A DNA stretch of 64,000 nt from Euwallacea fornicatus (lineage: Eukaryota > Arthropoda > Insecta > Coleoptera > Curculionidae). Both the position numbers and the translations under genes were made by a program. Below, piece after piece: positions 48,668 to 62,500 of the stretch (the stretch's first letter is position 1; each line of letters begins with the position of its first letter). The notes beneath the pieces were generated by a model. The model was not told the DNA's origin and did not search any database. It was given only the letters and a program-made list of their open reading frames with translations. The stretch covers positions 1,364,001-1,428,000 of the forward strand of contig NC_089571.1 of NCBI RefSeq assembly GCF_040115645.1, written 5' to 3'.

Positions 48668-50556
48668 GTTAACTTATATACCGTTTTCGAGCGACTGACA
48701 CAAACAACTTCAAGATACACACTCAAAACGGGAAACGGAACCACTAATGGTTTAGTTCGAGGAACTTAACTTTACAACGACCTCCACTCCACACTCCACT
48801 TATTAATGTAAATGTAGATGCCTGGCATTTGTCATAGTCATATGTTAATTTGAAATTTGAAATAACCCTTTTCGGAGAAAGAGCTCTAGATCGGAATGAT
48901 TCTTATCAGTTGATTTTCAACCAATCGTATTGAAGTTCGATGTTAGCCGACGAATTTGATAGGTTGAAATGCAGCTGATAGTGGTCAATTCAATCTGGAT
49001 TTGTATCTTCGAAAACCCTTAATGACTGAAGAGAATGAATCATGTAGAAGTTTGTCACGTGACGTTAATCGGGTTAAGTGTGAGGTCACATTTTAATTAT
49101 TCAGAGTATTCTAGGTTTTATTATCAGAATTGTAGATATGATTAGAAAAACACATTTTAAAGTAGGTCTTTCTTATAAATACATGTCTTAATTCGTCGAT
49201 TTTTGAGCTTCAGTTAAGTTTGAAATGCAGGGAAAAAATTAATTGTAATTGTTTTTGTTAATTTCATGGTGCTAGAGAATCTCAAGCTAACTTTGTTACG
49301 TGCAATAAATAACATCCAGTGATCGAATTCATTAGTGCCTATTACGCATTTGCACCTCTTACAGGAAAATCGTGACATTCTTAGATGCTTTTGCAAAATA
49401 TAAACGGAAAGCGAATACAGTACAAAAGCCATATAACGAAGCGGTAAACTTTTTAAATTGAACAGGGTCGTCAAACTTCAGGAAATTGTCTTTAAGTAGC
49501 AAGTGCAAAAAAAATCGATGGGACTAAAAAGAATACTGACGACCAAAAAAAAATCACTTTGCTAGTTTCGAAAACACTCCGTTAATCGTACTGATATAGA
49601 TGTAAAAAAGGCTGGCACGCACACAATTTCAATTTAATATCTTAAAAAGTAAAAAAGCTGCGTAATAACACTTTAAAAAAATTTGATAGTTTAATACCAG
49701 GTATTTTTCTAACAAAAATTTTTGGAATAAGTATATAATAAACTAGTATTATGCTCGATTGAAGATATCACTGTTTAATTTCGGTTTAACCTTATCACAC
49801 CATTTACGGTATAAATAGAACAGGACGCTGCATAGGAATCGTGAAATCTAAACGCGCTCAAGTGCAAGTGCGCAAAGTTTGAAAATTGACAGATGTGACA
49901 AGAGGAACGACGGGTCTCGAACAGCTGATTTTTTGGCATCTGCCAGATTTGTGTTTGTATGTGTTTGTTATTCTAACCGAGAGATAATACTGTATGAAAG
50001 CAACTAAAATTATTCTTTGCTCTATGAATGATGTTTATTTATGTTTAACATTGCATTGAATACATTTTAATTTAATAGTCAGCATAGTGTGTTTTAAATA
50101 ATTAAGTAAGTGATTTAAGATCAAAATTGAGTTGTTTTATGGCTTCTGACTTGAACTTAACACTTCAAGTTTTTCACATATATATTCTAGTAAAGTACCG
50201 AGTTTCTCTTCATCTGTAGCTAAAGGGGTATTCTAGTGTCGTATCAATTATTGTTTTGGCCTCGATTTTGACATTATCCTGGGCAACGCGCCAATTAAAA
50301 TGGTGATTTCTTAAAATTGTTAATAACAGGTATAAATAGAGATTACATCATTTCAAAACAAGGCAAGGCTACCATCAGGCCTTCTCCCCACTTTTTTAAT
50401 GGATTTAATAACATGTTACTTTACGCGAATTTTAGATGTCATTTGTAAAAATAACTATTTGATTCTTCACGATCTTCTAAATAGAAATTTTGTTATTTTA
50501 TTGCAGACTTCATCATCTACCTTTTATAACTTACGGAAGTTTTATCCTTAAGTACT
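48668..50556. other. Divergent upstream region between AdSS (-) and galectin (+)
   Basis: 1.9 kb between the two start codons. The galectin start lies in an exon that begins after the acceptor TTATTTTATTGCAG (to 50506), so at least one non-coding first exon must lie further upstream, perhaps near 49900-50000; I cannot place it. No transposon terminus is seen here, unlike the rest of the window. Confidence 0.4.
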
Positions 50557-53500
50557 ATGGCAGAACCTATTGTTAATCCTGTAAGTATAAAACATTTGAT
50601 TTTTTTTAGTAGTTGAAACCTTGTTTAAAGTAAGATTTAAAGTTTCAGCATTGGCTTGAATGCCAGCTCTGAAATGTAAGCTCAGTATTTGTAATACAAT
50701 TTGAAAACTCAATTTACATTCTTGCAGTTGGGTTTGATTGACATTATATACAGGATGAATAATTGGGAATGGGATATAGTACAACTCAAGATAAGGCACA
50801 CCAAAATATGATGATTGGACCCAATATACTTTATATCAATGTTGCATGTATTAGAATTACAGGGTGTTAAATACACTCATAAAAAAAGATGATGAAATAT
50901 ACAGAAGTGATAGGTTGAAACTAGCGCCCTCTAAGAGCTAAGTAAAAATTGGATCAAAATTCTATCTTGGCATCTTACAAAACCTAACAATACCAATTTT
51001 GGTGTTAATGTTCTGAAAACCCAAAAAGATACTCAGGAATTTAAAAATAAAATTTCAATGTGTAATATCCTGTAAATTTGAAACACGCAATATTGGTACA
51101 AGACATGTTCGGTCCAGTCGTCATATTTTGATGTCCCCTATCTTGGGTTTTGCCATATCCTTTTCTTAATAAATCACCCTGTATATAACATAAACAAAAT
51201 ATACTAAGCACACCAATTTAAATACTAAATTTGTTAGTTTGATAGGAGTTTTGAAATTATGATGCAATTTAGGATATCCTTATTGGTAGAGTAATGAATT
51301 TTGGAACAGCAAATTCAAAAATAACTCCCAAAGTACTTTATTATACTGTTAGATAGTGTCATTATAATTAGGTGGTACTATTTAATCTCACTACCTTATC
51401 AAGTTTACAAAAGATACGAACTAGATTGTCGAAGTCAATGCAATAATTCAACCAAGAGTATGTAGAAGAATCTGAGGAAGGGGTTGGATCTAAGAATTTG
51501 AGAGTCATAAGTTGCAAAATTCTTAAATACTAAAGTAAGACCAACTAGTCATGATGATATTATAGCTAAAAGGGTGTTAGTGGTTAAATTACGGGCTACC
51601 TTACTAAAGCCTAAGGCTTAGATAAATAGCTAGATTGATTTATTAATGGGGTACTGCGATAATGTCGATTTAAGGAAATTTAATCTTTAATTAAGCATAA
51701 GTTTTATTTGAGTGCTATAGTTCTTTTAGTTGCTCATCAAAATTAGGTATTGAAGTTCTCATAATAAATTTGTTTCATTTAGGAATTACCATTTGTTGGT
51801 GAAGTCCCAGCAGGTCTCCAGCCAGGGAAAATGTTACGATTCCAGGGTATTACCCATCCCAATAGTGACAGGTAACATAATTCTCCTCATATTACTTACA
51901 TAATATTGCCTAGCCGTCTTACGCAAAGTATACATATGTATTATGTAAAGGTTATTTTAGAAATAATGAAAAATCTATTGATTGAAGATGCTGTTAGTCA
52001 AATAATGACCACGCCCAAACATGCCTTCCCTAAATATTTTTGGTGCAGGATATACATATAATGTGTTAAAACTTTGTTTCTGTTTTATGCGATTATTGCA
52101 ACAATTCGTTGGATATTGATTGGCGCTTTATACTCATTATAGAGTCTTGAAGTTAAAAAAAATTAATTTTGCTAATGACTTTAGAGTTTCTTGACATATT
52201 TTAATGAAATTTTGGAGTGATGCCTGGTTCAGTAAGTCGCATTTTTCCTATAATTTGAGTAAACAAATTTGAAACCAAAGTAGGGAAAATGGAAGAGTCA
52301 TTTTCAATCTGGTATTACTCAGAGGGGATATGTTTTTTATTTTAGAGGGTCTGAATATTTATTTTCTATCTAATAGATCAAATTGTGTGAAAAAGTATTC
52401 TTCATAAGTGTCTGGTTCTTTCTAGGTTCAATATTAACTTAGCAACTGGTCCCAATTCCAAACCAAGGGATGATACTGCATTACATCTTTCTGTAAGGTT
52501 GAACCAGGGTAAGGATAATATGCTCCTTACTTTGTAACTATCGAAGGATACTGTAGGAACTAGTTACTTATCTATGTCTGACTATTTATATAAACAATAA
52601 TATTTATTGTTTAAGGATATATTGCTCGAAATATTTATAAGGCTGGAGCATGGGGAAACGAAGAAGGAAGTGGGAAACTACCAATTGGTCAAGCAGAGAG
52701 CTTTGAAATAATTATTTTAACGGATCCCCATCACTATAAGGTACATGCTCACAATTTTGTTTCATCAAAGACAATATTTGACGTTATTCATATCTAGGTT
52801 GCGGTTAATGGGCAACATTTCTGTGAGTTCAGACATCAAATTCCTTATCAGGAAGTCACTCACCTGTTGGTAGATGGCGACGTTACATTGACTTTAATAT
52901 CATTCGAAGGAATAATTATACCCGGTAAGGAATGTTAATAGTAAAAGACAAAGCTGAGTAATCAAAAAACTAGAAAAAAAGGGATCAATTCTTTAACCAG
53001 ATTGTTTGAAATAGCATTCAGTTTGAAGTCGGTGATTTCTTTTTAGGAAATGAAACATCTACTCAAGCTTCGCAAGTCAATGCTGCAGGACCTCAGTTTG
53101 GGGGCCCTCAATATGGACCTCCCCCTGGCACTTATGGACCACCTCCATCCAACTATGGAGGATACGGGCCTCCCCCACCTCCAGGGGTAACTGATTCTAC
53201 AAATTTTATCAGAGCATTTTTTATTTTTCTAGTAAAATTAGCTTTATACTCTTAGGATAAATTAAGTATAAATTTGTTATGCATTACGAAACAACTGTTA
53301 TGTTCAGTACTAAAACTCGTTCACTCATTCATCTAGGCTGAACCCCAATCAGAACTGGGCGGATTCTTTGACAAAGCTCAGGAAATATTGGCAGGAGCAA
53401 TCGCAACTGGAGCAGCTGAAAAGATACTCGGCAGCATTTTACACTCAAGCGGGCAGCCAAATCAACAACCTCAAGGTTATGCACCTCAAAATGCGGTAAG

Positions 53501-56500
53501 TTTTCCTTGGTGTTGGATATTATAGTCGTTTGTTTGCTTATTGTAACACGGTTTGAATTTTTTTCACTGTTTAGTTTATCTCATGATGGTTAAATTTGCT
53601 TTTATGTAGTTTGAAGCAATCAAGTGTAACCTGGTCACTACTACTATTGTTTAGTATACAGGGCACAGGATGATCAACTTCATAATATACTTTGCTAGAA
53701 AATATAATTTATTCTTTTTTTTTGTCAGCAAATTTTGGCTATACTGTACGAATCATTTATTAAAATTGGACAATGCAATTTTAAAACAGAGGTTTCTAAA
53801 ATTCGTATTTTTGATACGTGATTCTACATCAACAATTTAAATAAACAATCATCAATTTTTCATTTTATGGTAACGTGAAATGAACGCATGTGTTGCCTGA
53901 TTTATAAGAAATCCTGCATTATAGGGTAGATAATGTTATACATAATTCCAAGAAGTTTCATGCTATGCAAAAAGACAATATCGGGTGACAACAGAAAATG
54001 ATTCTACACTTTCCTTGTTTTGTATGTCATAATATGTAAATTATTTTGGATTAAACATACAAGGAGCTTCAGAAAATGACAGTTTCATTTTGGCTACAGA
54101 TGAAGTGGGTCAAACTATGAAGAAAAGTTTATTCCGTTTCTTTTGATTTTTAGTTAAAAAATAAATTAATCTCGGCAGTGGCGTATCTATCAGCCCGCCA
54201 TTAAATTTTAAAAATATGGTAAGCTTTAATAGTGAATAATTTTAGTCACATTAAGTTTAGCTCTAAATTGTTTTTTTTTCTAGAGTACGGCCTTGGACAA
54301 TGAAAGTTTTCACTTTTTAAAAGGTTATAAAATGCAAACCATTCTGTTTTGAAATTACACCTTCCCTTTAATCGCACAAACCAATGCAATTTTCCGCACT
54401 TTTAATGGAATTCAAACTCTACATAAGCTAGTGTCAGTGACAGTGTTACACTAAGTTGTACTAAAATTTTCTCATTGTTTTTGTACCTGCTTCTGATAGT
54501 TTGAAAATTCAAGAATATATCTAAAAATATCTTTTTATTGAGGGAATTTTACCTTCATGTTTATGAGAAAGATATATAAACCAAGAAAATTAGTACTAGG
54601 GATTTATATGACAAAAAAGGGTACCAGAGTGCATGAACAATATTACTGTTTATTCATCTAGGAAGGTAATTCAGTAGAAATTTCCGTTTTATAGAGTCGA
54701 TTTCTGCTATAAGTATAAACAATAGTATAAACCAAAGTTTCGTCGAGTAACTCAATTCGAGGTATTACTTATCGTTTTCAAAAGTTAATAACGAAAAGCG
54801 TATTTCATCACATTTCTAGATTGTACTTATCGGTGCATACATGAATTCACTTTTCGAATTTCCCATAAAAATTTATGTAGATATTCAAAATTTTATTATG
54901 TTATTTATCTCAGCGGTTTCGATTATATCGATAAAAAAATCATCTTCGGGGTCCATTTGTTCTTTAAAGCCACTATCAGTTTCAAGATCGAAATCCTCTA
55001 TTTCAAGCCCTCCCCACCAGGCCTAGAATGACGTTAATCGGCAAGATTTGCATAACTTGATCTTGATCATGGAAACGCCTTGTAGGACCTCCATAAATGC
55101 ACAGGGAGGACACATTCTATACTAAGCTTTAAATTAGTGTATATTTTTGAAGAGTTTTCAAAAATTCTTTGTACTACAATTTATTTTTTCGATACTTTGG
55201 AAAATGCTTTAACGCTTAAACGTAAATCATCCGTTATGCAAATCCTTTAATTCGGCATTTCATAAATTAAGATAAAAATAACTGTCATAAATGAGTTTAT
55301 TAAGGACTTTAAGTTATTGGCTTTGGTGTAGTTTCTTAGTTAATTTATTTGTAATTTTTGTCCCCTAAGTTACGCCCATGTATATCAACACCTATTCTAA
55401 GAATGCCATCCGGGTGCCAGACTAAATCTAGAATAACCCTAGATTTTGAGCATGTGTGTAGAATTGCATTCTTATCTGCTGTGTAGCAAATTAATCTTAT
55501 TTGTGATATTGGGCAACAGTGACGCTACTGTTATGAAATCGTTTAGTTGATTTTCTTGGTGGCTCAGTTCGTTCTGGTCCAGCTGGATCGATTTTCTTAC
55601 AACTGACCCTAAATACGGTAATATATCAAAATCAAATCTAGCACTTGAAGTTCAGCTCCAGTTTAGAAATGATTGCAACTAGGCCTTAATGCCTTATAAA
55701 CTTACTAAGGTTTTTAAGGTAGTGACGTCTGGCGTACTATTCTTAGGATGCTTTATGTTTAATTTATTGCTGGGTTTAACATGCACGCATGATCATGATT
55801 TCTATAATTACGTGTCGCATGCTATTTTTTGTGTTAACTTTTATTTACTAAAAATTGGTGATTGTTGATTTACCTATTTTGATAATCATTGATAAATAAC
55901 TTGGGTAATTCGTTCGATTGTTGTCGAATAATGGCTTTGTCATATTTAAAGCTGTTTCGACTCGATCGAATTACCTTTTTGTTTTGTAGTTTTTAACGTG
56001 TTACGAACTTCTCCTGAAAGGTATTACACTGTGCCTAAAAAGTATCAGACATACTAAATTCTACCCCTGTTACAAATGCATATAATTTTCCATTTTCAGT
56101 CTTAATTGACTTGTAAATGTACACTCGCCGTCTTGTCCTCAGTCCCCAGTTACATAATATTGGCATTTCTCAGAGATATGGAATATATCCAGATCTGCCA
56201 ACTCAAGATACCACACCATTACCCACCCAGAATAAAAGCAATCCAAGTTCCCAAGATTCCGCACTCAGTAATCTTATAGCTGGATCTGGTGGAACTGTAA
56301 TCACAGGCCCGCAACCTACGCTTCCTCCAGAAGAAGCTTTAAGCACTGATCACGGTGCAGGACCATTTCAAAATATCTTAATGGGCCTGTTAAGTGGAGG
56401 TGGTGGCCAGAATACTGGTGGGCAGGGACAATCGCAAAACACTTCCTCTGGAGGTTCGGAGATGTTATCTGGGATTTTATCAAGCCTATTAAGTGGTGGT

Positions 56501-59500
56501 GGCCAACAAAGTGGAGGGTTAGGCGGACAGCATCAGCCTCCTTCGTCGGGACAGGCACCATCGCAAGGTGGCCAAGGTCAAAGTGTAGACTTCATGGGAA
56601 TATTGTCAGGACTTTTATCTTCCAATCAAAATACTCAAAACTCAAATCACCCGTCTGGCCCTTCATCTGCGCAAACTCAAGGTCAAAGCTCTGATGTCAT
56701 AAGCGGCATACTATCCAGCCTATTATCACCAAATCAGAATCAGTCACAAAATCCCACTCAGTCACCTCCGCCCCCACAATTTGCTACCCAGCCCTCACCA
56801 ACTCAACACCAAAGTGGCGATATTTTGAATGTTCTGCAAGGGCTAATTTCCGGAAGTAACCAGCAACAGCCGGCAGGTTCCGCAACAACACAAAATATTC
56901 CTCCACAAAATTACAACCAGCCCCCCGGTGGGGGACAGCCTGCGGGACTTAATGTTGAGGCGTTGGCTGGTTTACTGCAGGGTCTTTTAAGTAAAGCTAA
57001 AGAACAGCACGACAGTACTCGGCCGATTCAAGAGACCAATCCTTCGGGTGGCTTGCCAAGTCCGTCTTCTAATCCACCACAGAGTGATCCGCAAGTGAGT
57101 GCTCGTAAATTTTGTTCTCAGGTTTTAACGTACTTCCGATAATTGCTGCTGGAAATTTTCGGGAAAAAGTATTTAGACTCCGCTTCAGTCAGAGAACGAA
57201 GCTTTAAAAAAACAGAAACTATTAGTTGCGCAAAATCATGTATACAGGGCGGCCCATCGAAAACAGTCCAGCAAAGTTTACTGATTTGTATGTGAAAATT
57301 TGGAAAAAGCCTCGGACCTGTATACTTTTGTTTTCAGGGGGACAAATTTCCACATTAATTCTATCACTGCAGCTTCAACCCCTTAGCGGGGGCGGCATTC
57401 ACCCTTATTTTTTCAAATGGAAAGGGGTGTGTTGTGATACGTCTTTTGAATGGGCATTAAATTGTCTTTCAAATGGCGTTTCGATTTTTACATTTGAGCT
57501 GCGCGTCGCCGCCATAACGTCTTACCCTTTTCGACGTTAGAAAGTGCCGTTATCTCCCTAAAACTCGCTTATCTTAATATTATCAAAATGTTCCTACCGT
57601 GCAATGCAGATAGATTCCCCTGTAGAAATCGAAGGAAGTGACTATTGTTATTAGAAATTCGGCAAATTTTCAATTTTCTGATGTTGGAAATCACGAGTAT
57701 GTTTAGTGGAAATCGGGATTAACAAAACAAGAACGCACTAACCGACTTTACCTGTAAAAGGTCGAATCACCACTGTAGTACGACCATCGTGGAAGATTAC
57801 AAGAAATATTTCCCTTTTTATATACACCTGAATCAGCCTGGTGCGTACCCAGTGTGAGTCAGCCCATGCCGAAATCATTATTTATCTGTTACTAATTGGA
57901 TTTTAGCTTTGCACCTTGATTTCTAATTCAACAAATCCAACAACCTGATTGCGTTTTAGCAGATCCGGATATGTCGGATACACAGGGTGTCCAAGAAATA
58001 AGTGCCATAGATTGAATCAATAATAGAACTCGTAGAAAGCTGCATTTTTTCAAGTATATTTTTTGCGTAAGAGACATTATTGTTCAGATCAATTAATTAA
58101 AAGATTTATTACAATTGCGTTACCCGCCTATGGCATCTAAAATTGTTTATGCCATTTCGGACCTTTCGCACAGAGATTTGGAAAATTTTTTGGCTGCTTT
58201 CTGATGTGCGAATAATCGATAAACCCTTACAGCACTTACAGCACTACAAGCTAAGCAGGGGGAGTAATTGGGGTTTTACGTTACTGACTGTTAAAATAAT
58301 TAAAATTTTTGACCTACCTGCGAGAGAGGCTGCATTAAGTGTTCACAATGTCTTCAATTATTGCTGGAAATCATGAGTATATTCAGTGGGAATTGGGATT
58401 AACAACACAAGAACGCACTAACCGACCGACTTCACCTATAAACGACCGAATCACTACTGCAGCACGACCATCGTGAAAGATTAGAAGAAATATTTCCCTT
58501 TTTACATACACCTGAATCAGCCTGGTGCGTACCCAATGTGAGTCAACCCATGTCGAAATTATTGTCCATCTATTACCATTTAGATTCGAGTTTTCCACGT
58601 TGATTTTTGATTTAACGAATCCAACGTCTGACAAACGCGCAAATTTTTTCATTAATTTGAAATTCGACGACCACCCGATCTTGATTAATGCGAATTTGAA
58701 AAAAAATCATCTCAGACATTTAGCAAGATAAAATAGTATACAGGGTGTTTCTTAATGTTAAAAAAATGAAATAAGTGCGTCATGAGGCTATTTAAAGATA
58801 AAAACTTTAAATAAGGGCAAGCCCTAAGTTGCCCCCATTTTCATTTACTGGGTGTTGAAGTTTTTTTTTTAATTTTCTTTATTTTTTTTATTTATAAAGA
58901 TAATTAACTCGAAATTGGTGGTAACAATTGTTCTAGCGTTAAAAACAAACTGAAATAAAAATTACTAAGAACAATTTACAGGGCGTTATTTTTTTCTGGC
59001 GTCTCAATATTTTACATCAGAAATGTTTTCATGACTTTTTTAGATTTTATTCACTAGGCTCGTTTAATCCCTTGTGTTTTTCAAGGAGTCTTTTGTCTCT
59101 CTAGTTTTTTTTTAAATTAGAAACAATAGTCCAGGAGACATTTGCAAAAATATGTAAGCGTGTTCGCCCCGATTGATCTAAGGACGCGATAAAATGTGAA
59201 TAAAATGAAAATAAAATACAATTTAAATGAAAAATGGAATAAAACCTGAATAATTTATTTTTTTTGCGGAGAGACACGTAAAAACTGGCATATTCTGGAC
59301 CTGTGAACATTGAAGAGGAGTTGAGCAATAGAACGGTAAGTTCTTGTCAAATCGCGAGAAATACGCTTGAAAATTTTCTTAGAGTCCGGGAGTCCATGAG
59401 AAAAAAGGTATTTTGGTGGTAGAACATTTTCAGCAATTACTTTGATTGTAATCCAAATTCTTTGCAAATATAAACCATCGTTCCTAAAACCTAAAAAAAA

Positions 59501-62500
59501 TGAAGTGACAAAGAAATTTAAAAAAGACATAAAAGCTCAAATGAAATTAACGAATAAAATCTAAAAATGTCATAAAAAAATTCTAATGTAAAATATTGAG
59601 CGCGACCACGAAAAAAGTAACGCTCTATATAGTATTTTAAATAGTTATTATTTCAGTTTACGCGCAATGCGAAAATGATTGTTACTACAATTTTCACTTA
59701 CTTGTCTTTACAAATAGCAAAGAAATTGATGAAAACCGGAAAAAAACTTAACTTCAACACCCTGTAAATCAAAATGGACCCAGAGACCTAAGCTTCACCA
59801 AACCTCTGCTTATTAGCTTAACAGTGTGATGTCACTAACAATTTTAACTCACATTTCCATCATATATGACTCAGTAATCAAACTAAAAATGTTTTTTTTT
59901 TATAATTTAAATTTAATATTCGGTAACGTAACCATTATTTTGAACGAAGGGCTGACATCCTCTTGGAGTTCACTCATGAGTTTCTTGGTGTATGAGAATT
60001 CAATATTCTGCCATTTTTCCTCTGAACGTGCAAAGAGCTGATTCTTATTTCATTAATGCGAGCCCGAGCCGGTTCAAGTGGTCTCACATGTTTTCGATGG
60101 AATTTAAATCCGGGAATCGTGACGGCCACTTAGGAATCCGTATTCTCTTATCGGACAAAAATGCCTTTTTCCAGTTTCAATGTGGGTTTGGGGTGGTTGT
60201 CTTGCTGAAAATTGGAATATAACGGCATATGATCCTGCATACATACAGTACATCCCAGCGACCTAGGCATATGAAGGAGTGTCTATTTCTGCGCATCTCG
60301 ATTCATAGTATACAAAATCCGAATAGAACGTGATGGAGCTCATTTGCAGTACTGCTCGTTTGGTGCGATGGCCAGGCGGATCTGAGAAATTGATTCATCC
60401 CTTACCAGAATAAACTTAAGGGCATTTTCGTTACGAGCGGTTTCTTGTAAAAGCCGCTCAGAGAAGTATGCTCTTGGGAGATGGTCTCGTGGCATTGACG
60501 TTTGAACTCTTTGCACGTGATAGGAATAAAGTTAGTTTTCATTTAAGATTCTCCACACTGCCATGTGAGATGTAGGAACTTGCTCTGCGATTCTTCTAGT
60601 ACTGGTAGTTGGATTGTCTCGAACGATATTTAAAAACATGTTCCTCGATAGGTACCATTCTAGGTGGCTTAGGTCTTCCAGCATGTCTACCATGCATTGC
60701 TATTAGGTTTCCGATTTCACGAGCTCTTCCAACAAGGTAAACAAATCTACGGGTTGCAAGATGTCTTCCCGGAAGGCGCTCAGAATATAACCGCGAAACT
60801 GCGACGGCACTCTGGTGACACTCCCCGCATATCACCAACATGTCCACCAATTCGTGATTCGAGTAACTGTTGGCTTGTGTTCATTTAATAGTATCGATAG
60901 TGATTATTTGTCAAATTACCACCTGGAGCTAAACTTCACGACTGAATTTTAAGCGATGTGGGTAAATTGCATAAACACAGTGAACATTAAACATTTTTTG
61001 TGTTTTTGAAATGGCTGATAATTTTTTGTTTCTTTTTTCCTTTTATTTTTTTCTTTTTTTACTCTTCTTTCTTTGTTTTTTCTTTTTTCTTTCATTAATT
61101 TGTTTCTTTATTTTGTGTTTCTTTCTAATTTTTTTCTCTTCTCTTTTTTCTTATTTTCCTTCTTTATTTTGTGTTTCTTTCTAATTTTTTTCTTCTCTCT
61201 TTTTTCTTATTTTGCTTCTTTATTTTGTGGTTCTTTCTAATTTTTTTCTTCTCTCTTTTTTCTTATTTTCCTTCTTTATTTTGTGTTTTCTTTCTAATTT
61301 TTTTCTTTTCTCTTTTTTCTTATTTTGCTTCTTTATTTTGTGGTTCTTTCTAATTTTTTTCTTCTCTCTTTTTTCTTATTTTGCTTCTTTATTTTGTGGT
61401 TCTTTCTAATTTTTTTCTTCTCTCTTTTTTCTTATTTTGCTTCTTTATTTTGTGTTTCTTTCTAATTTTTTTCTTCTCTCTTTTTTCTTATTTTGCTTCT
61501 TTATTTTGTGTTTCTTTCTAATTCTTTTCTTCTCTCTTTTTTCTTATTTTCCTTCTTTATTTTGTGTTTCTTTCTAATTTTTTTCTTCTCTCTTTTTTCT
61601 TATTTCCCTTCTTTATTTTGTGTTTTCTTTCTAATTTTTTTCTTCTCTCTTTTTTCTTATTTTCCTTCTTTATTTTGTGTTTCTTTCTAATTTTTTTCTT
61701 CTCTCTTTTTTCTTATTTTGCTTCTTTATTTTGTGTTTCTTTCTAATTTTTTTCTTCTCTCTTTTTTCTTATTTTCCTTCTTTATTTTGTGTTTCTTTCT
61801 AATTTTTTTCTCTTCTCTTTTTTCTTATTTTCCTTCTTTATTTTGTGTTTCTTTCTAATTTTTTTCTTCTCTCTTTTTTCTTATTTTCCTTCTTTATTTT
61901 GTGTTTCTTTCTAATTTTTTTTCTCTCTTTTTTCTTATTTTCCTTCTTTATTTTGTGTTTCTTTCTAATTTTTTTCTCTTCTCTTTTTTCTTATTTTCCT
62001 TCTTTATTTTGTGTTTCTTTCTAATTTTTTTCTCTTCTCTTTTTTCTTATTTTCCTTTTTTATTTTGTGCTTCTTTCTAATTTTGTTTCTTTATCTTGTT
62101 TTTCTTTCTATTTTTTTTCTTCTCTTTTTTTTTCTTATTTTGTTTCTTTATTTTGTTTTTCTTCCTATTTTTTTCTTCTGTTTTTTTCTTATTTGGTTTC
62201 TTTTGTTTTTCTATTTTTTTCTTTTTTTATGTCTTTTGTTCCATTTTACATATAGTGACACAACTTATTGCAATATAATCCCCGTATAAAGATTAATAAG
62301 CTCCGAAGGAAAAGTTTTAACTATTATACAGGGTGTAACGTAAGTAAGGGTTTTCTTTTTAACACGACACAGACTTTAAGAAACTAAGCAATATTTTTAT
62401 GTAGACATTTTTTCAAAATCTCAAAAAAAACGGGGTATGCGCAGATGGGTTTTAATGGATTTTTGTATAAAATCTAAATCCATTCCTGCATAAAAGAGTA

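Noticed and set aside
56316..56561. 81-aa minus-strand ORF
   Set aside because: It is the antisense shadow of galectin exon 8.
61171..62289. Several F/L/S-rich ORFs that look like membrane proteins
   Set aside because: They translate the pyrimidine satellite; the frames shift with each 56-bp unit and no splice or start context supports them.
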